From Chloroflexota bacterium (GTDB taxonomy: Bacteria; Chloroflexota; Anaerolineae; Anaerolineales; Villigracilaceae): DNA of 64,000 nt. Where the stretch lies: positions 30,435 through 94,434 of the forward strand of contig QMIW01000023.1 in assembly GCA_024434165.1 (NCBI GenBank), in the 5' to 3' direction. Under the pieces are notes generated by a model that was given only the letters and a program-made list of their open reading frames with translations, ran no database searches and was not told the origin of the DNA. Below, one piece after another: positions 1-7,736 of this stretch. Both the position numbers and the translations under genes were made by a program. The stretch's first letter is position 1; each line of letters begins with the position of its first letter.

Positions 1-2
1 TG

Positions 3-491
3 ACCGCGGAGATTGCCTTCCTCGCTGCGGCTCTCGCCGGACTTTTCGGCTTGCTCCTGCGGCGGGACCTTTTCCACGCCTGGAGCGCTGCGCTCGGACG
101 GACGGGCATCCTCTTCTGGGTATCCTACCTGCCGCTTTCCATGCTTGCCATGCAAACCAACTGGAACGGTTTGTTTCTCGCCGAGCCGCGCTTCCGCCTG
201 GCGATGATCTTCGCCGTGACGGGCATCCTGCTTCAACTTGGTTTGTGGCTGTTCAACATTGCATGGCTCACTTCGCTGGCAAACATCCTTTATATCGTCG
301 TCCTGCGCGCGGTCTTTTCCACAGCGGAGAACATCATGCACCCGCCGCCTTCGCCGATCTTCAATTCGGGGAATTACGTCATCATCGGGTTCTTCGTCGG
401 CTTGAACCTGCTGGCGTGGCTTGCCGCGTACTTCCTCGCAAGGTGGATTTATTCGCTGGGTGGAAAACCCGCTGAATCACTGATACGCTGA
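3..491 (+). CDS. Polytopic membrane protein, C-terminal part
   Basis: The reading frame is open from the first bases of the window to the stop at 491, so only the last 162 or so residues are visible and the true start lies upstream. The visible part has about four hydrophobic segments (one around FWVSYLPLSMLAM, one around LAMIFAVTGILLQLGLWLF, one around LANILYIVVLRAVF, and a final one around YVIIGFFVGLNLLAWLAAYFL) and ends with a short charged tail. It is therefore an integral membrane protein. I do not recognise the family from this fragment and assign no function. The downstream spacer holds a degenerate GAGTCAGC repeat rather than a clear terminator. Confidence 0.6.
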   Translation, partial: TAEIAFLAAALAGLFGLLLRRDLFHAWSAALGRTGILFWVSYLPLSMLAMQTNWNGLFLAEPRFRLAMIFAVTGILLQLGLWLFNIAWLTSLANILYIVVLRAVFSTAENIMHPPPSPIFNSGNYVIIGFFVGLNLLAWLAAYFLARWIYSLGGKPAESLIR

Positions 492-543
492 GAGGCAGCG
501 ATTCGGCGAGTCAGCGAGTCAGCGAGTCAGTGAGGCAGTGATT
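491..543. repeat. Degenerate GAGTCAGC minisatellite
   Basis: Several imperfect copies of an 8-9 bp word (GCGAGTCAG, GTGAGGCAG) stand in a row between the membrane protein and the four-helix-bundle gene. The pattern resembles the GAATCGCTGAATC tract at 990-1090, so both probably belong to one family of simple intergenic repeats. It ends about 30 bases before the next start codon. Confidence 0.6.
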
Positions 544-575
544 TGAGAAAACTTGTGCGACGAAGGGAATAAATC

Positions 576-986
576 ATGGAATACAAAGACTGGGAAAAGG
601 ACGTGCCGGAAGAAATTAAAACCGAGCCGATTTGGAGTTTTGCAGGCTATCGCAAGGCGCTGTATCTGTACGATCTTATTTGGAATGATACCGAAACATG
701 GATCAAGGATGTTCGCGGGCAAAAACTTGCCGACCAGATTGTGCGAAGTTCGGCATCCATTTCCGCCAACCTCGAGGAGGGTCTGGGGCGTGGTTATGGC
801 AAGGAGCTTTTGTATCATTACCGCGTCTCCCTCGCCTCTGCCCGCGAGACAAAAGGCTGGATCTTCCGCGCCAGACGGTTTATGGACAAGCAAACGGTTC
901 AACGCCATCTTACCCTTGCCAACGAAGTCATTGCCCTCCTCGTTACCGAAATTGCCCACCAAAAATCCTTTCAACCCAAACGGTAA
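576..986 (+). CDS. Four-helix-bundle protein (IVP/S23 family)
   Basis: A 136-residue protein of the 23S rRNA intervening-sequence / four-helix-bundle family. Diagnostic stretches are the N-terminal [15 protein letters not shown] helix, then [23 protein letters not shown], and the C-terminal [14 protein letters not shown] segment. The family forms small all-helical pentamers. Some members lie in rRNA intervening sequences, but many, like this one, stand alone in intergenic regions with unknown role. The N-terminal 20 residues are an acidic extension. It is flanked on both sides by simple repeats (491-543 and 990-1090), consistent with the mobile or dispersed behaviour of this family. Start at ATG 576; the upstream AAGGGAA is a weak ribosome-binding site. 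Confidence 0.85.
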   Translation: MEYKDWEKDVPEEIKTEPIWSFAGYRKALYLYDLIWNDTETWIKDVRGQKLADQIVRSSASISANLEEGLGRGYGKELLYHYRVSLASARETKGWIFRARRFMDKQTVQRHLTLANEVIALLVTEIAHQKSFQPKR

Positions 987-989
987 CCC

Positions 990-1090
990 ACTGAATTGCT
1001 GTGAATCCCCGAATCGCCGAATCATTGAATCGTTGAATCGCTGAATCGTTGAATCATTGAATCGCCGAATCCCTGAATCGCTGAATCCCC
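990..1090. repeat. GAATCGCTGAATC/GAATCATT minisatellite
   Basis: About eleven near-identical 9-bp words of the form GAATCGCTT, GAATCATTT or GAATCGCC run without interruption and stop four bases before the MFS start codon. The tract therefore occupies the position where a promoter and ribosome-binding site would normally sit. No purine-rich Shine-Dalgarno sequence is visible between it and ATG 1095. Confidence 0.8.
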
Positions 1091-1094
1091 CATC

Positions 1095-2240
1095 ATGCGC
1101 ATCCGCTTCCAACTCATCGTCTTCATGTTTTTGCGTACCATCCTGAACTCCGCCCACAGGATGGTCTATCCGTTCCTGCCCATCTTCGCCCGCGGCCTGG
1201 GCGTGGACATCGCCACCATGTCCCTGCTGATGACGGCGCGCTCCCTGCTGGGCGCAACCAGCCCCCTGCTCGGTCCCATTGCAGACCGGCGCGGAAGAAA
1301 GTTCGGCATGTTGACGGGCTTGGGTATTTTCACGCTGGGCATCGGCATTGTGGCAGTCTTTCCCTCTTTTTGGACGCTCGCCATCGCCCTTAGTTTGGCA
1401 ATGATCGGCAAGTTCATGTTCGATCCCGCCATGCAAGCCTATTTCGGGGACCGCGTTCCGTACCACCAGCGCGGCACCGCTCTGGCTGTGACCGAAGTGG
1501 CATGGTCGCTCGGCTTCATCGTCGGTGTTCCTGCTGCCGGGTTTCTGATTGACCGCTTCGGCTGGTCTGCACCGTTCCCGCTGTTCACCATCCTGGGGCT
1601 GATCGCCTTCTTCGTCATCTGGCGCGTCGTCCCAGCGGAAGACCCGCACCACGAACCGGTGGCAAATTCGCGCGAGGGTTACCGCGCCGTGTTCAAGTCC
1701 ACGCCTGCGCTGGCTGGGATTTCGATTGCGCTGTGGGCGAGCGCGGCGAATGAGCTGGTCAATGTCATTTTTGGCGTCTGGCTGGAGGATTCGTTCGGGC
1801 TGAAGATTGCGGCGCTGGCGGGCGCATCGGCGGTGATCGGCATTTCGGAATTGAGCGGCGAAGGACTCGTGGCGCTCACAACGGACAGGCTCGGCAAGCC
1901 GCGCGCGCTCGCCATCGGGTTGATTGCCAACTCGCTGGCGGCAGTAATGCTGCCTTTTATTGGACAGACGCAGCTCGGCGCGCTGGCCGGCTTGTTCCTT
2001 TTCTACATCACGTTCGAGTATGTGATGGTCAGTCACATCCCGATGGTGACGGAACTCGTCCCTTCGGCGCGGGCGACGTTGTTATCCCTGAATGTGATGG
2101 GGCACGCCCTCGGACGCGCCCTCAGCGCATTTCTGGCGGCGTTTATTTATCAGCAATTCGGCTTCCTGTTCGTGGCGCTGACTGCGGTTCTCTTCAACGC
2201 TGCCGGAATCCTGGCTTTGCGCAGGATGCAAAGGAAATAG
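1095..2240 (+). CDS. MFS transporter
   Basis: A 381-residue major facilitator superfamily transporter with about twelve hydrophobic segments. The loop after the second helix carries the classic MFS signature (GPIADRRGRKFG, residues about 60-71), and a second helix-start motif lies at GFLIDRFGW. The N-terminal R-HRMVYPFLPIFARGLGV resembles drug/sugar-efflux MFS proteins of the DHA type. The substrate cannot be read from the sequence. The stop codon TAG overlaps the GTG start of the following methyltransferase by one base, so the two are probably co-translated. The upstream region is a minisatellite that leaves no obvious Shine-Dalgarno site. Confidence 0.88.
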   Translation: MRIRFQLIVFMFLRTILNSAHRMVYPFLPIFARGLGVDIATMSLLMTARSLLGATSPLLGPIADRRGRKFGMLTGLGIFTLGIGIVAVFPSFWTLAIALSLAMIGKFMFDPAMQAYFGDRVPYHQRGTALAVTEVAWSLGFIVGVPAAGFLIDRFGWSAPFPLFTILGLIAFFVIWRVVPAEDPHHEPVANSREGYRAVFKSTPALAGISIALWASAANELVNVIFGVWLEDSFGLKIAALAGASAVIGISELSGEGLVALTTDRLGKPRALAIGLIANSLAAVMLPFIGQTQLGALAGLFLFYITFEYVMVSHIPMVTELVPSARATLLSLNVMGHALGRALSAFLAAFIYQQFGFLFVALTAVLFNAAGILALRRMQRK

Positions 2241-2755
2241 TGGAACTTTTTCTTGGAGTGCTGGCTGGTCTGGCGGTAGTGGCAGCCCTGCTGTGGGCGC
2301 TGGTCCCTGCCTGGTATGGTCTGCCGCCGGTGGCGGCGAGCCGGGAGCGGATTCGCCGGGCGCTGGAGTTGGCGAACCCGCAGCCGGGGGAAACGCTCTA
2401 CGACCTCGGATCAGGTCACGGACGGGTGCTGGTCGTCGCGGCGAAGGAGTTTGGACTCAACGCTGTGGGTATCGAAGCGGGACCGGCGCAGTGTGTTGTC
2501 GGCTGGGTGAATGCCCGCTGGAACGGAGTCGGCTCAAAGGTCCGAATTGAGGCGGGGAATTTTTTCAAGTCGAACCTCAGGGAGGCGGACATCGTCTTTG
2601 CATATCTTACATCCGATTATGGGGTGCGTCTTGGAAAAAAACTGGGGGAGGAGTTGAAACCCGGCGCGCGCGTGGTGACGATTTCGTTCGACCTGCCGGG
2701 CTGGAAAGCGGACTTTTTCGACCGCGAGGCGCTGATCTACGTGTACAAAAATTAA
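2240..2755 (+). CDS. Membrane-anchored class I methyltransferase
   Basis: A 171-residue SAM-dependent methyltransferase. One transmembrane helix (residues 1-28, LGVLAGLAVVAALLWALVPAW) is followed by a Rossmann fold with motif I at LYDLGSGHGRVLVVAA (about 54-69), an acidic motif II (VGIEAGP) and a motif IV-like ADIVFAYL. It is shorter than usual and lacks an obvious substrate domain, like the small DOT1-like or KMT9-like methyltransferases found in many bacteria. It starts at GTG 2240, overlapping the MFS stop by one base, so it is translationally coupled. A bidirectional hairpin follows at 2761-2780. Substrate unknown. Confidence 0.8.
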   Translation: MELFLGVLAGLAVVAALLWALVPAWYGLPPVAASRERIRRALELANPQPGETLYDLGSGHGRVLVVAAKEFGLNAVGIEAGPAQCVVGWVNARWNGVGSKVRIEAGNFFKSNLREADIVFAYLTSDYGVRLGKKLGEELKPGARVVTISFDLPGWKADFFDREALIYVYKN

Positions 2756-2760
2756 AAAGC

Positions 2761-2780
2761 CCCGTCTCACGACGGGACCT
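2761..2780. terminator. Bidirectional intrinsic terminator
   Basis: CCCGTC-TCAC-GACGGG forms a 6-bp GC-rich stem followed by ACCTTTT on the plus strand. On the minus strand it is followed by GCTTTTTAAT. It lies between the convergent methyltransferase and first pilin gene and can stop both transcripts. Confidence 0.75.
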
Positions 2781-2799
2781 TTTAATTGAACAGGCAAAA

Positions 2800-2955
2800 C
2801 TAGACAGCGGAGAGGCTGGAGTTGATTTTGCTGAATACGTTGCCGATGATCGGGCCGAGAATCATCAGAGCCGCGATAACAACGATGGCAACCAGAACGA
2901 GAATCAAAGCGTATTCAACAAGACCCTGGCCTTTTTCTTTGGGTGAGAACAACAT
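2800..2955 (-). CDS. Flp/Fap-type pilin (copy 1)
   Basis: A 51-residue protein beginning MLFSPKEKGQGLVEYALILVL. The GQGLVEYALI signature is that of Flp-family type IVb pilins: a short basic leader cut after G, a conserved E at +5 of the mature protein, then a hydrophobic helix (LILVLVAIVVIAALMILGPIIG) and a short polar tail (NVFSKINSSLSAV). Such pilins are cleaved by a TadV-type prepilin peptidase and assembled into tight-adherence pili by a Tad apparatus; no tad genes occur in this window. AGGAGA lies eight bases upstream of the ATG. It is one of three tandem paralogues, each with its own upstream spacer and ribosome-binding site. Confidence 0.9.
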   Translation of the reverse strand: MLFSPKEKGQGLVEYALILVLVAIVVIAALMILGPIIGNVFSKINSSLSAV

Positions 2956-3011
2956 GGCGATTAATCTCCTTTCTTCCGAATTTCCCAGGAGGCCGTCCTG
3001 AGATTGTTTTT

Positions 3012-3039
3012 ATTTTACAATGACTGCCCAAAATTGCAA
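3012..3039 (-). promoter_or_regulatory. Putative promoter of pilin copy 1
   Basis: On the minus strand TTGCAA is separated by 16 bases from TAAAAT, about 55 bases before the start codon. Pilin copy 3 has a similar pair (TTGTGT-16-TAAAAT), which supports separate transcription of the copies. Confidence 0.45.
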
Positions 3040-3111
3040 GTGAGATACTAATCTTTTCCTTAACAATTATGTTAGCCTAACAAAGTTGCAGGGCTGTTTT
3101 TGGGCAGATTT

Positions 3112-3267
3112 TCATACACTCGACAAACTGGAATTGACCTGGCTGAACACATTACCGAGGAAGGGACCGATCATTAATAAGGCGACAATCACAATAATAG
3201 CGACAAGAACAAGGATAAAAGCATATTCCACAAGCCCCTGTCCGTTTTCTTTCGGTGTAAACAGCAT
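3112..3267 (-). CDS. Flp/Fap-type pilin (copy 2)
   Basis: A 51-residue Flp-family pilin starting MLFTPKENGQGLVEYAFILVL, the most divergent of the three tandem copies (T4, N8, F17; tail NVFSQVNSSLSSV). The prepilin cleavage region (NG-QGLVEY) and the +5 glutamate are kept. The start at 3267 is chosen over a longer open frame because AGGAGG stands seven bases upstream and because the length then equals that of the other copies. The upstream minus-strand sequence TTGAAT-17-CAAAAT could be its promoter. Divergence between copies may produce major and minor pilins; this is inference. Confidence 0.88.
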   Translation of the reverse strand: MLFTPKENGQGLVEYAFILVLVAIIVIVALLMIGPFLGNVFSQVNSSLSSV

Positions 3268-3386
3268 GGCAACCGCCTCCTTTCTTTTGGATTTCCCGCC
3301 CCGTGCGGGATGAAAAAACACTCCCAATTTTGCGGGAAAAGCGGCATTAATTCAACCCTCTGCACTTAAGAATTACGTAAGGCGGG

Positions 3387-3422
3387 TAAAAAGAAACTCA
3401 CCCCGAACTTTCGAGGTGAGTT
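3387..3422 (-). terminator. Intrinsic terminator after pilin copy 3
   Basis: AACTCACC and GGTGAGTT form an 8-bp stem closing a loop with CGA/TCG pairs, followed on the minus strand by TTTCTTTTT. The same ACTCACC/GGTGAGT stem recurs after phnE (29279) and near 39328. Confidence 0.8.
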
Positions 3423-3446
3423 CCATTCAATGATGCGTCGGAAGCG

Positions 3447-3602
3447 CTATACGCTGGAAAGGCTGGAATTGATCTTGCTGAACACATTTCCGATCATGGG
3501 GCCGAGGAGCATCAACGCGGCAATAACAACGATGGCTACCAAAACAAGAATCAATGCATATTCAACCAAGCCTTGGCCCTTTTCTTTGGGTGAGAACAAC
3601 AT
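3447..3602 (-). CDS. Flp/Fap-type pilin (copy 3)
   Basis: A 51-residue Flp pilin, MLFSPKEKGQGLVEYALILVL, nearly identical to copy 1 (differences in the helix, LMLLGPMIG, and the tail SSLSSV). It carries the same cleavage site and +5 glutamate. AGGAGA precedes the ATG by seven bases. It is the most upstream of the three pilins and is followed by its own strong terminator at 3387-3422, so at least this copy is a monocistronic unit. A longer plus-strand frame that reads through this region is an artefact of the antisense strand of the pilin genes. Confidence 0.9.
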   Translation of the reverse strand: MLFSPKEKGQGLVEYALILVLVAIVVIAALMLLGPMIGNVFSKINSSLSSV

Positions 3603-3661
3603 GGTCCATTTCTCCTTTCTTTTGAGATTTCCCGGCGGGGAATTCAGCCGGGATTGTCTTA

Positions 3662-3689
3662 ATTTTACTCATTTTATGGCAAAACACAA
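3662..3689 (-). promoter_or_regulatory. Putative promoter of pilin copy 3
   Basis: Minus-strand TTGTGT and TAAAAT separated by 16 bases, about 60 bases upstream of the pilin start. The spacing and -10 match the site before copy 1. Confidence 0.4.
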
Positions 3690-3831
3690 TAGAAGTTTCC
3701 TGTTTTCAAATTGCAAGATTGTAATGGGATTCTCATCTATCCCGCCCGTCACGCGGAGACATTGGCGAACCCGTTGGGGGCGATTTCTGTGGTTAAATTA
3801 TCCAAATCCCTTCTCCAGATTGGCAGTCTCT

Positions 3832-5106
3832 ATGCTCATTCATTCCGCATCCCAACTTCTGACTCTTGCAGGCGGACCCCAGCGCGGAAAGGCGCTCGGC
3901 TCGCTCGGCATCATCGAGAATGGCGCTGTGGTCATTCGCGATGAAAAAATCGTCGCCGTCGGCACGACGGACGAACTCAGAAACGCCTATCCCGACGAGC
4001 CCACGCTCGACGCCGGACGTTGTGTGGTCATGCCGGGCTTCGTGGACCCGCACACGCACATCATTTGGGCGGGCGACCGCGCGGATGAATTCGAAAAGAA
4101 GATGGCAGGCACGCCCTATCTGGATATTCTGGCGGCGGGCGGCGGCATCCTTTCGACTGTGCGAGCCACGCGCACCGCCAGCATGGAGGCGCTCATGGCG
4201 CAGACCCGTCCGCGCCTGCTGCGCATGTTCCGCAACGGCACTACCACCGCCGAAGCCAAGACAGGCTATGGTTTGCAGATCTCCACCGAACTGCGCCTGC
4301 TCAAAGCCCTGCTGGCGCTGAACGACGAAAGCCCGCTCGACCTTGTTTTCACTTTTTTAGGCGCGCACGCCATCGCCCCGGAATACAAAGACAACCCGCA
4401 GGGATACACGGATGAGATCGTCAACACGATGCTTCCCATGCTGAAGGAATGGTGGGAGACGCACGCCCCGCGCCAGCCCATGCCGTTTGTGGATGTTTTT
4501 TGCGAGACGAAAGCCTTCACCCTCGAACAATCGCGTCAAATCCTGACCCGGGCACAGTCGCTGGGATTCCCGCTCAAGATCCACGCCGACGAATTCGACA
4601 ACCTCGGCGGCGCGGCGCTCGCGGCGGAATTGGGCGCCGCGTCGGCGGACCACCTCGTGGTCACGTCGGATGCGGATATCGAAGCGCTGGGGAAATCGGA
4701 TACGGTCGCCGTGTCGCTTCCCTGCACCCCGTTCGGGCTCGCGGAGAAACATTACACGCCGGCGAAAAAACTGCTCGCCGCCGATGCCATTCTTGCGCTC
4801 GCCACCGACTGCAACCCCGGCACCACATGGAACGAGTCCATGCAGTTTGCGATTGCGCTCGCCTGCCGCTACATGGGGCTGACTCCCGCACAAGCCATCG
4901 CCGCCGCCACCATCAACGCCGCGCACGCCATCCGCAGGTCCGATGTGATCGGCTCGCTGGAAGCCGGCAAGCAGGCGGACCTTTTGATTTTGTCTGTGAA
5001 CAGTTATCGTCAGATCGGCTACCGCTATGGGACGAACCTCGTCAAGCAGGTGATCAAAAAAGGTCAGGTGTATTCGGTGGATGTGGGGTATTATAGAACG
5101 GCTTAA
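3832..5106 (+). CDS. hutI: Imidazolonepropionase
   Basis: A 424-residue amidohydrolase that hydrolyses 4-imidazolone-5-propanoate to N-formimidoyl-L-glutamate in histidine degradation. Supporting motifs are the metal-binding PGFVDPHTHIIWAGDRADEF, the substrate-loop GGGILSTVRATR, the KIHADEF histidine (about residue 249), and LATDCNPGTTWNESMQ near the active-site aspartate. The C-terminus shows the usual QADLLIL of the composite amidohydrolase domain. The start at ATG 3832 gives the family length; the same frame stays open upstream to 3430, but that part is antisense to a pilin gene. No hutH, hutU or hutG is present nearby. The diguanylate cyclase follows nine bases later. Confidence 0.93.
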   Translation: MLIHSASQLLTLAGGPQRGKALGSLGIIENGAVVIRDEKIVAVGTTDELRNAYPDEPTLDAGRCVVMPGFVDPHTHIIWAGDRADEFEKKMAGTPYLDILAAGGGILSTVRATRTASMEALMAQTRPRLLRMFRNGTTTAEAKTGYGLQISTELRLLKALLALNDESPLDLVFTFLGAHAIAPEYKDNPQGYTDEIVNTMLPMLKEWWETHAPRQPMPFVDVFCETKAFTLEQSRQILTRAQSLGFPLKIHADEFDNLGGAALAAELGAASADHLVVTSDADIEALGKSDTVAVSLPCTPFGLAEKHYTPAKKLLAADAILALATDCNPGTTWNESMQFAIALACRYMGLTPAQAIAAATINAAHAIRRSDVIGSLEAGKQADLLILSVNSYRQIGYRYGTNLVKQVIKKGQVYSVDVGYYRTA

Positions 5107-5115
5107 CTCACCGCG

Positions 5116-6759
5116 ATGGAAACCAAGTGGATCGTCTTTGCAATCATTCTCCTCATCAACGCAGGCGTTGCGTTTATCATTGCATTGATACTGCTGCGCC
5201 GCCCGCCGAAGGACGGAATCCGCTCCATTACGTTCATGCTGTTTGGGCTGAGCGTCTGGTCGTTTGCGTACGCAATGATCACGCTGTCCCAGCCGCTCGA
5301 AGCGAAACTCTTCTGGCTTAAAGTCGAAAACATCGGCATCCAGTCCGTGCCCGTTTTGTGGTTTTTCTTTGCCGTGAAATACACCCGGCTGGACCGCTGG
5401 CTGACGGGAAAGCCCAGCCAGTTCCTGTTCTGGATCATCCCGGTCATTTCGCTGATCTTCCTGTTCTCCGAAGACCTGTTTCATTACTATTACACCCACA
5501 CCCAGGTTGCCACCGAGACCGGCGGACCCCTCATCATCAGCCGGGGACCGATGTACTGGGTTGCGCTCTCCCAGACATATCCCTTGAGCCTGGCGGGCAC
5601 TGCGGCATTGATCTGGCGGTTCCTGCGTTCCCAGGCGACCTACCGAAAACAGACCCCCTACCTGATCGGGGCAGTGGCGATTCCTTTTGCGATCAACATC
5701 GTCTATCAGATCGCGCCCAACACCATTCCCATCTTTGAAGTTCCCGTTGACCTGACCCCGCTGTCTTTCAACGTTGCCGCAATTTTGCTGGCGGCAAGCA
5801 TCTTTGGCTTGCATCTCTTCGACCTGGTGCCGATTGCGCGCGACACCGTCATGGAGCATATCCCCGAAATGGTCTTCGTGGTGGATGTGCATGACCGCGT
5901 CATGGATGCCAATGCGATGGCGCAGAAGTGGCTGGGCAAATCCCTGAACGAGATCGAGGGGAAAGACCCTGTGGAAGTCTTCCGCAGCTGGCCCCAACTG
6001 CTCAACCGCTTCTTTTTCACGGAATACTCGCGCGAAGAGATCGAGATCCCCGGCAGCCCGCCGCACACGCTGGAGATCGTCGTCACCCCCATTTACAACC
6101 GCATAAATGCGCTGGAAGGACGTGTCATTCTGGCGCGGGATATTACCGAGCAGAAACTGCTCGAAAACCAGCTCAAGTCGCTCAATCATTCCCTGCAAAA
6201 ACAACTCGACGAGAACGAACGGCTGCGTCTTCAATTGCAGGAGCAGGCCATCCGCGATCCGTTGACCGGAGTGTTCAACCGTCGTTTCTTCGCCGAAGCG
6301 TTGGATAAAGAAACCGCGCGGGCAACCCGCGAGAGAATGCCGTTCTCCATCATCATCATGGATGTGGACCACTTCAAACAGTTCAACGACACGTACGGGC
6401 ACAAATGCGGCGACATGGTCCTGGTGACCCTGGCAAAATTTCTCATGTCGAATACGCGCCGCGGCGACATCGTCTGCCGGTACGGCGGCGAGGAGTTCGT
6501 CATCCTCATGCCGGATGCCGCGCTCGAATCCGCGCACGACCGCGCGGAATTTTTCAGGAAGGGATTTGAAAACACCCGCATCGAATATGACGGAAAGATC
6601 CTCAAAAGCACCTTTTCGGCGGGAATTGCCTCCTTCCCCATTCACGCCTCCTCAGGCGAAACCCTGTTGAACCTGGCGGACCAGGCGTTGTACTACTCCA
6701 AATCCAACGGACGCAACCGCGTGACCGTTTACTCCCCCGAAACCAGCCATCAAAATTAA
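5116..6759 (+). CDS. Diguanylate cyclase, 7TM-PAS-GGDEF
   Basis: A 547-residue membrane sensor that should make cyclic di-GMP. Residues 1-235 hold seven hydrophobic segments typical of the histidine-kinase-type N-terminal 7TM domain. A PAS domain follows (about 245-345; MVFVVDVHDRVMDANAMAQKWLG), then a short coiled coil (LENQLKSLNHSLQKQLDENERL), then a GGDEF domain from residue 380 (RDPLTGVFNRRFF). The active-site motif is GGEEF at 457-461, and an RxxD inhibitory site (R448-D451) lies five residues before it, so product inhibition is expected. It sits nine bases after hutI and before rocF, probably in the same transcript. The ligand of the 7TM part is unknown. Confidence 0.93.
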   Translation: METKWIVFAIILLINAGVAFIIALILLRRPPKDGIRSITFMLFGLSVWSFAYAMITLSQPLEAKLFWLKVENIGIQSVPVLWFFFAVKYTRLDRWLTGKPSQFLFWIIPVISLIFLFSEDLFHYYYTHTQVATETGGPLIISRGPMYWVALSQTYPLSLAGTAALIWRFLRSQATYRKQTPYLIGAVAIPFAINIVYQIAPNTIPIFEVPVDLTPLSFNVAAILLAASIFGLHLFDLVPIARDTVMEHIPEMVFVVDVHDRVMDANAMAQKWLGKSLNEIEGKDPVEVFRSWPQLLNRFFFTEYSREEIEIPGSPPHTLEIVVTPIYNRINALEGRVILARDITEQKLLENQLKSLNHSLQKQLDENERLRLQLQEQAIRDPLTGVFNRRFFAEALDKETARATRERMPFSIIIMDVDHFKQFNDTYGHKCGDMVLVTLAKFLMSNTRRGDIVCRYGGEEFVILMPDAALESAHDRAEFFRKGFENTRIEYDGKILKSTFSAGIASFPIHASSGETLLNLADQALYYSKSNGRNRVTVYSPETSHQN

Positions 6760-6830
6760 GCCCGCCAGCCCAGTCCGTCTTTTCGGTATACTCACCCCCG
6801 AATCAAAACCTGTCATTTTAGGAGAAACAC

Positions 6831-7736
6831 ATGCAAATTGACATCATCGGCGTCCCTATTGACCTCGGCGCAGACCGCCGCGGCGTGGACATGGGACCCA
6901 GTGCGATTCGATATGCGCATCTGCAAAACAAACTCGAAGACCTCGGCTACACCGTCCGCGATGAAGGCAACGTGGAAGTGCCAATCGCCGAGATGTGCAG
7001 CATCACCAACCCCAAATTGAAATACATTGACTGCATCATCCCAATGGCGCGGCGCGTTTCCGGCGCGGTATCCACTTCGGTGCAGGCTGGCAACTTCCCG
7101 CTGGTGATCGGAGGCGACCACAGCCTGTCCATCGGCTCGGTACGCGGCGCGGCGCGCAACAAAAAAATCGGCGTCATCTGGCTCGATGCCCACGCCGATT
7201 TCAACACCGCCGAGACCACTCCGTCCGGCAACATTCACGGCATGTCGCTCGCCATTCTTGCCGGGCTGGGAGAAAAAAGCCTCGTGCAATTGTGGGACGA
7301 AGCGGTGCCGGTGATTGACCCCCAAAAGATCGCCATCATCGGCGCGCGCGACCTGGATTCGGGCGAAAAAGTCAACCTGCAGGAGGCGGGCGCAATGGTG
7401 ATGAGCATGGAGCAGATTGACCGCTATGGCATGGTCGCCGTCATCGAAAAAGCCATTGAGCGCGTCAGCCGCGATGTGGATGGCATTTTCCTTTCGCTTG
7501 ATCTCGACTCGCTCGACCCCGAACACGCACCGGGCGTGGGAACTCCCGTCCCCGCCGGGCTGACGCAGCGCGAAGCGCACCTCGCCTGCGAGATGATCGC
7601 TGAGACCGGCAAACTCGTCGGCATGGACCTGGTGGAGGTCAACCCCATCCTCGACGTGCAAAACCGCACCGCCTCTCTCGCTGTGGACTTCGCCCTCTCC
7701 GCGCTTGGACGCCGCATCTGGAACGGAGGCGCATGA
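6831..7736 (+). CDS. rocF: Arginase
   Basis: A 301-residue ureohydrolase that splits arginine to ornithine and urea. It opens with GVPIDLGADRRGVDMGPSAIRYA, as in Bacillus RocF. The manganese ligands lie in GGDHSLSIG, WLDAHADFNT and LSLDLDSLDPEHAPG, and the arginase-type NIHGM and VEVNP segments are present. These features favour arginase over agmatinase or formimidoylglutamase, although hutI is close by. GGAGAA precedes the ATG by seven bases. The ATG of the next gene overlaps its stop by four bases (ATGA), so the phosphatase is translationally coupled. Confidence 0.93.
   Translation: MQIDIIGVPIDLGADRRGVDMGPSAIRYAHLQNKLEDLGYTVRDEGNVEVPIAEMCSITNPKLKYIDCIIPMARRVSGAVSTSVQAGNFPLVIGGDHSLSIGSVRGAARNKKIGVIWLDAHADFNTAETTPSGNIHGMSLAILAGLGEKSLVQLWDEAVPVIDPQKIAIIGARDLDSGEKVNLQEAGAMVMSMEQIDRYGMVAVIEKAIERVSRDVDGIFLSLDLDSLDPEHAPGVGTPVPAGLTQREAHLACEMIAETGKLVGMDLVEVNPILDVQNRTASLAVDFALSALGRRIWNGGA

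Noticed and set aside
519..2036. Minus-strand open frame of 505 codons
   Set aside because: Antisense to the four-helix-bundle and MFS genes; part of it is simply the translated GAATC minisatellite.
3430..3831. N-terminal extension of hutI
   Set aside because: The open frame runs through the antisense of pilin copy 3 and its promoter; family length and motif positions fix the start at 3832.
4357..6645. Long minus-strand open frame of 762 codons
   Set aside because: It is antisense to hutI and the diguanylate cyclase, has no recognisable domain and a composition (H, R, D, E, Q rich) typical of antisense frames in GC-rich genes.
6831..7736. Formimidoylglutamase (hutG) in a hut operon
   Set aside because: The protein follows RocF-type arginase along its whole length and no other hut genes are present.
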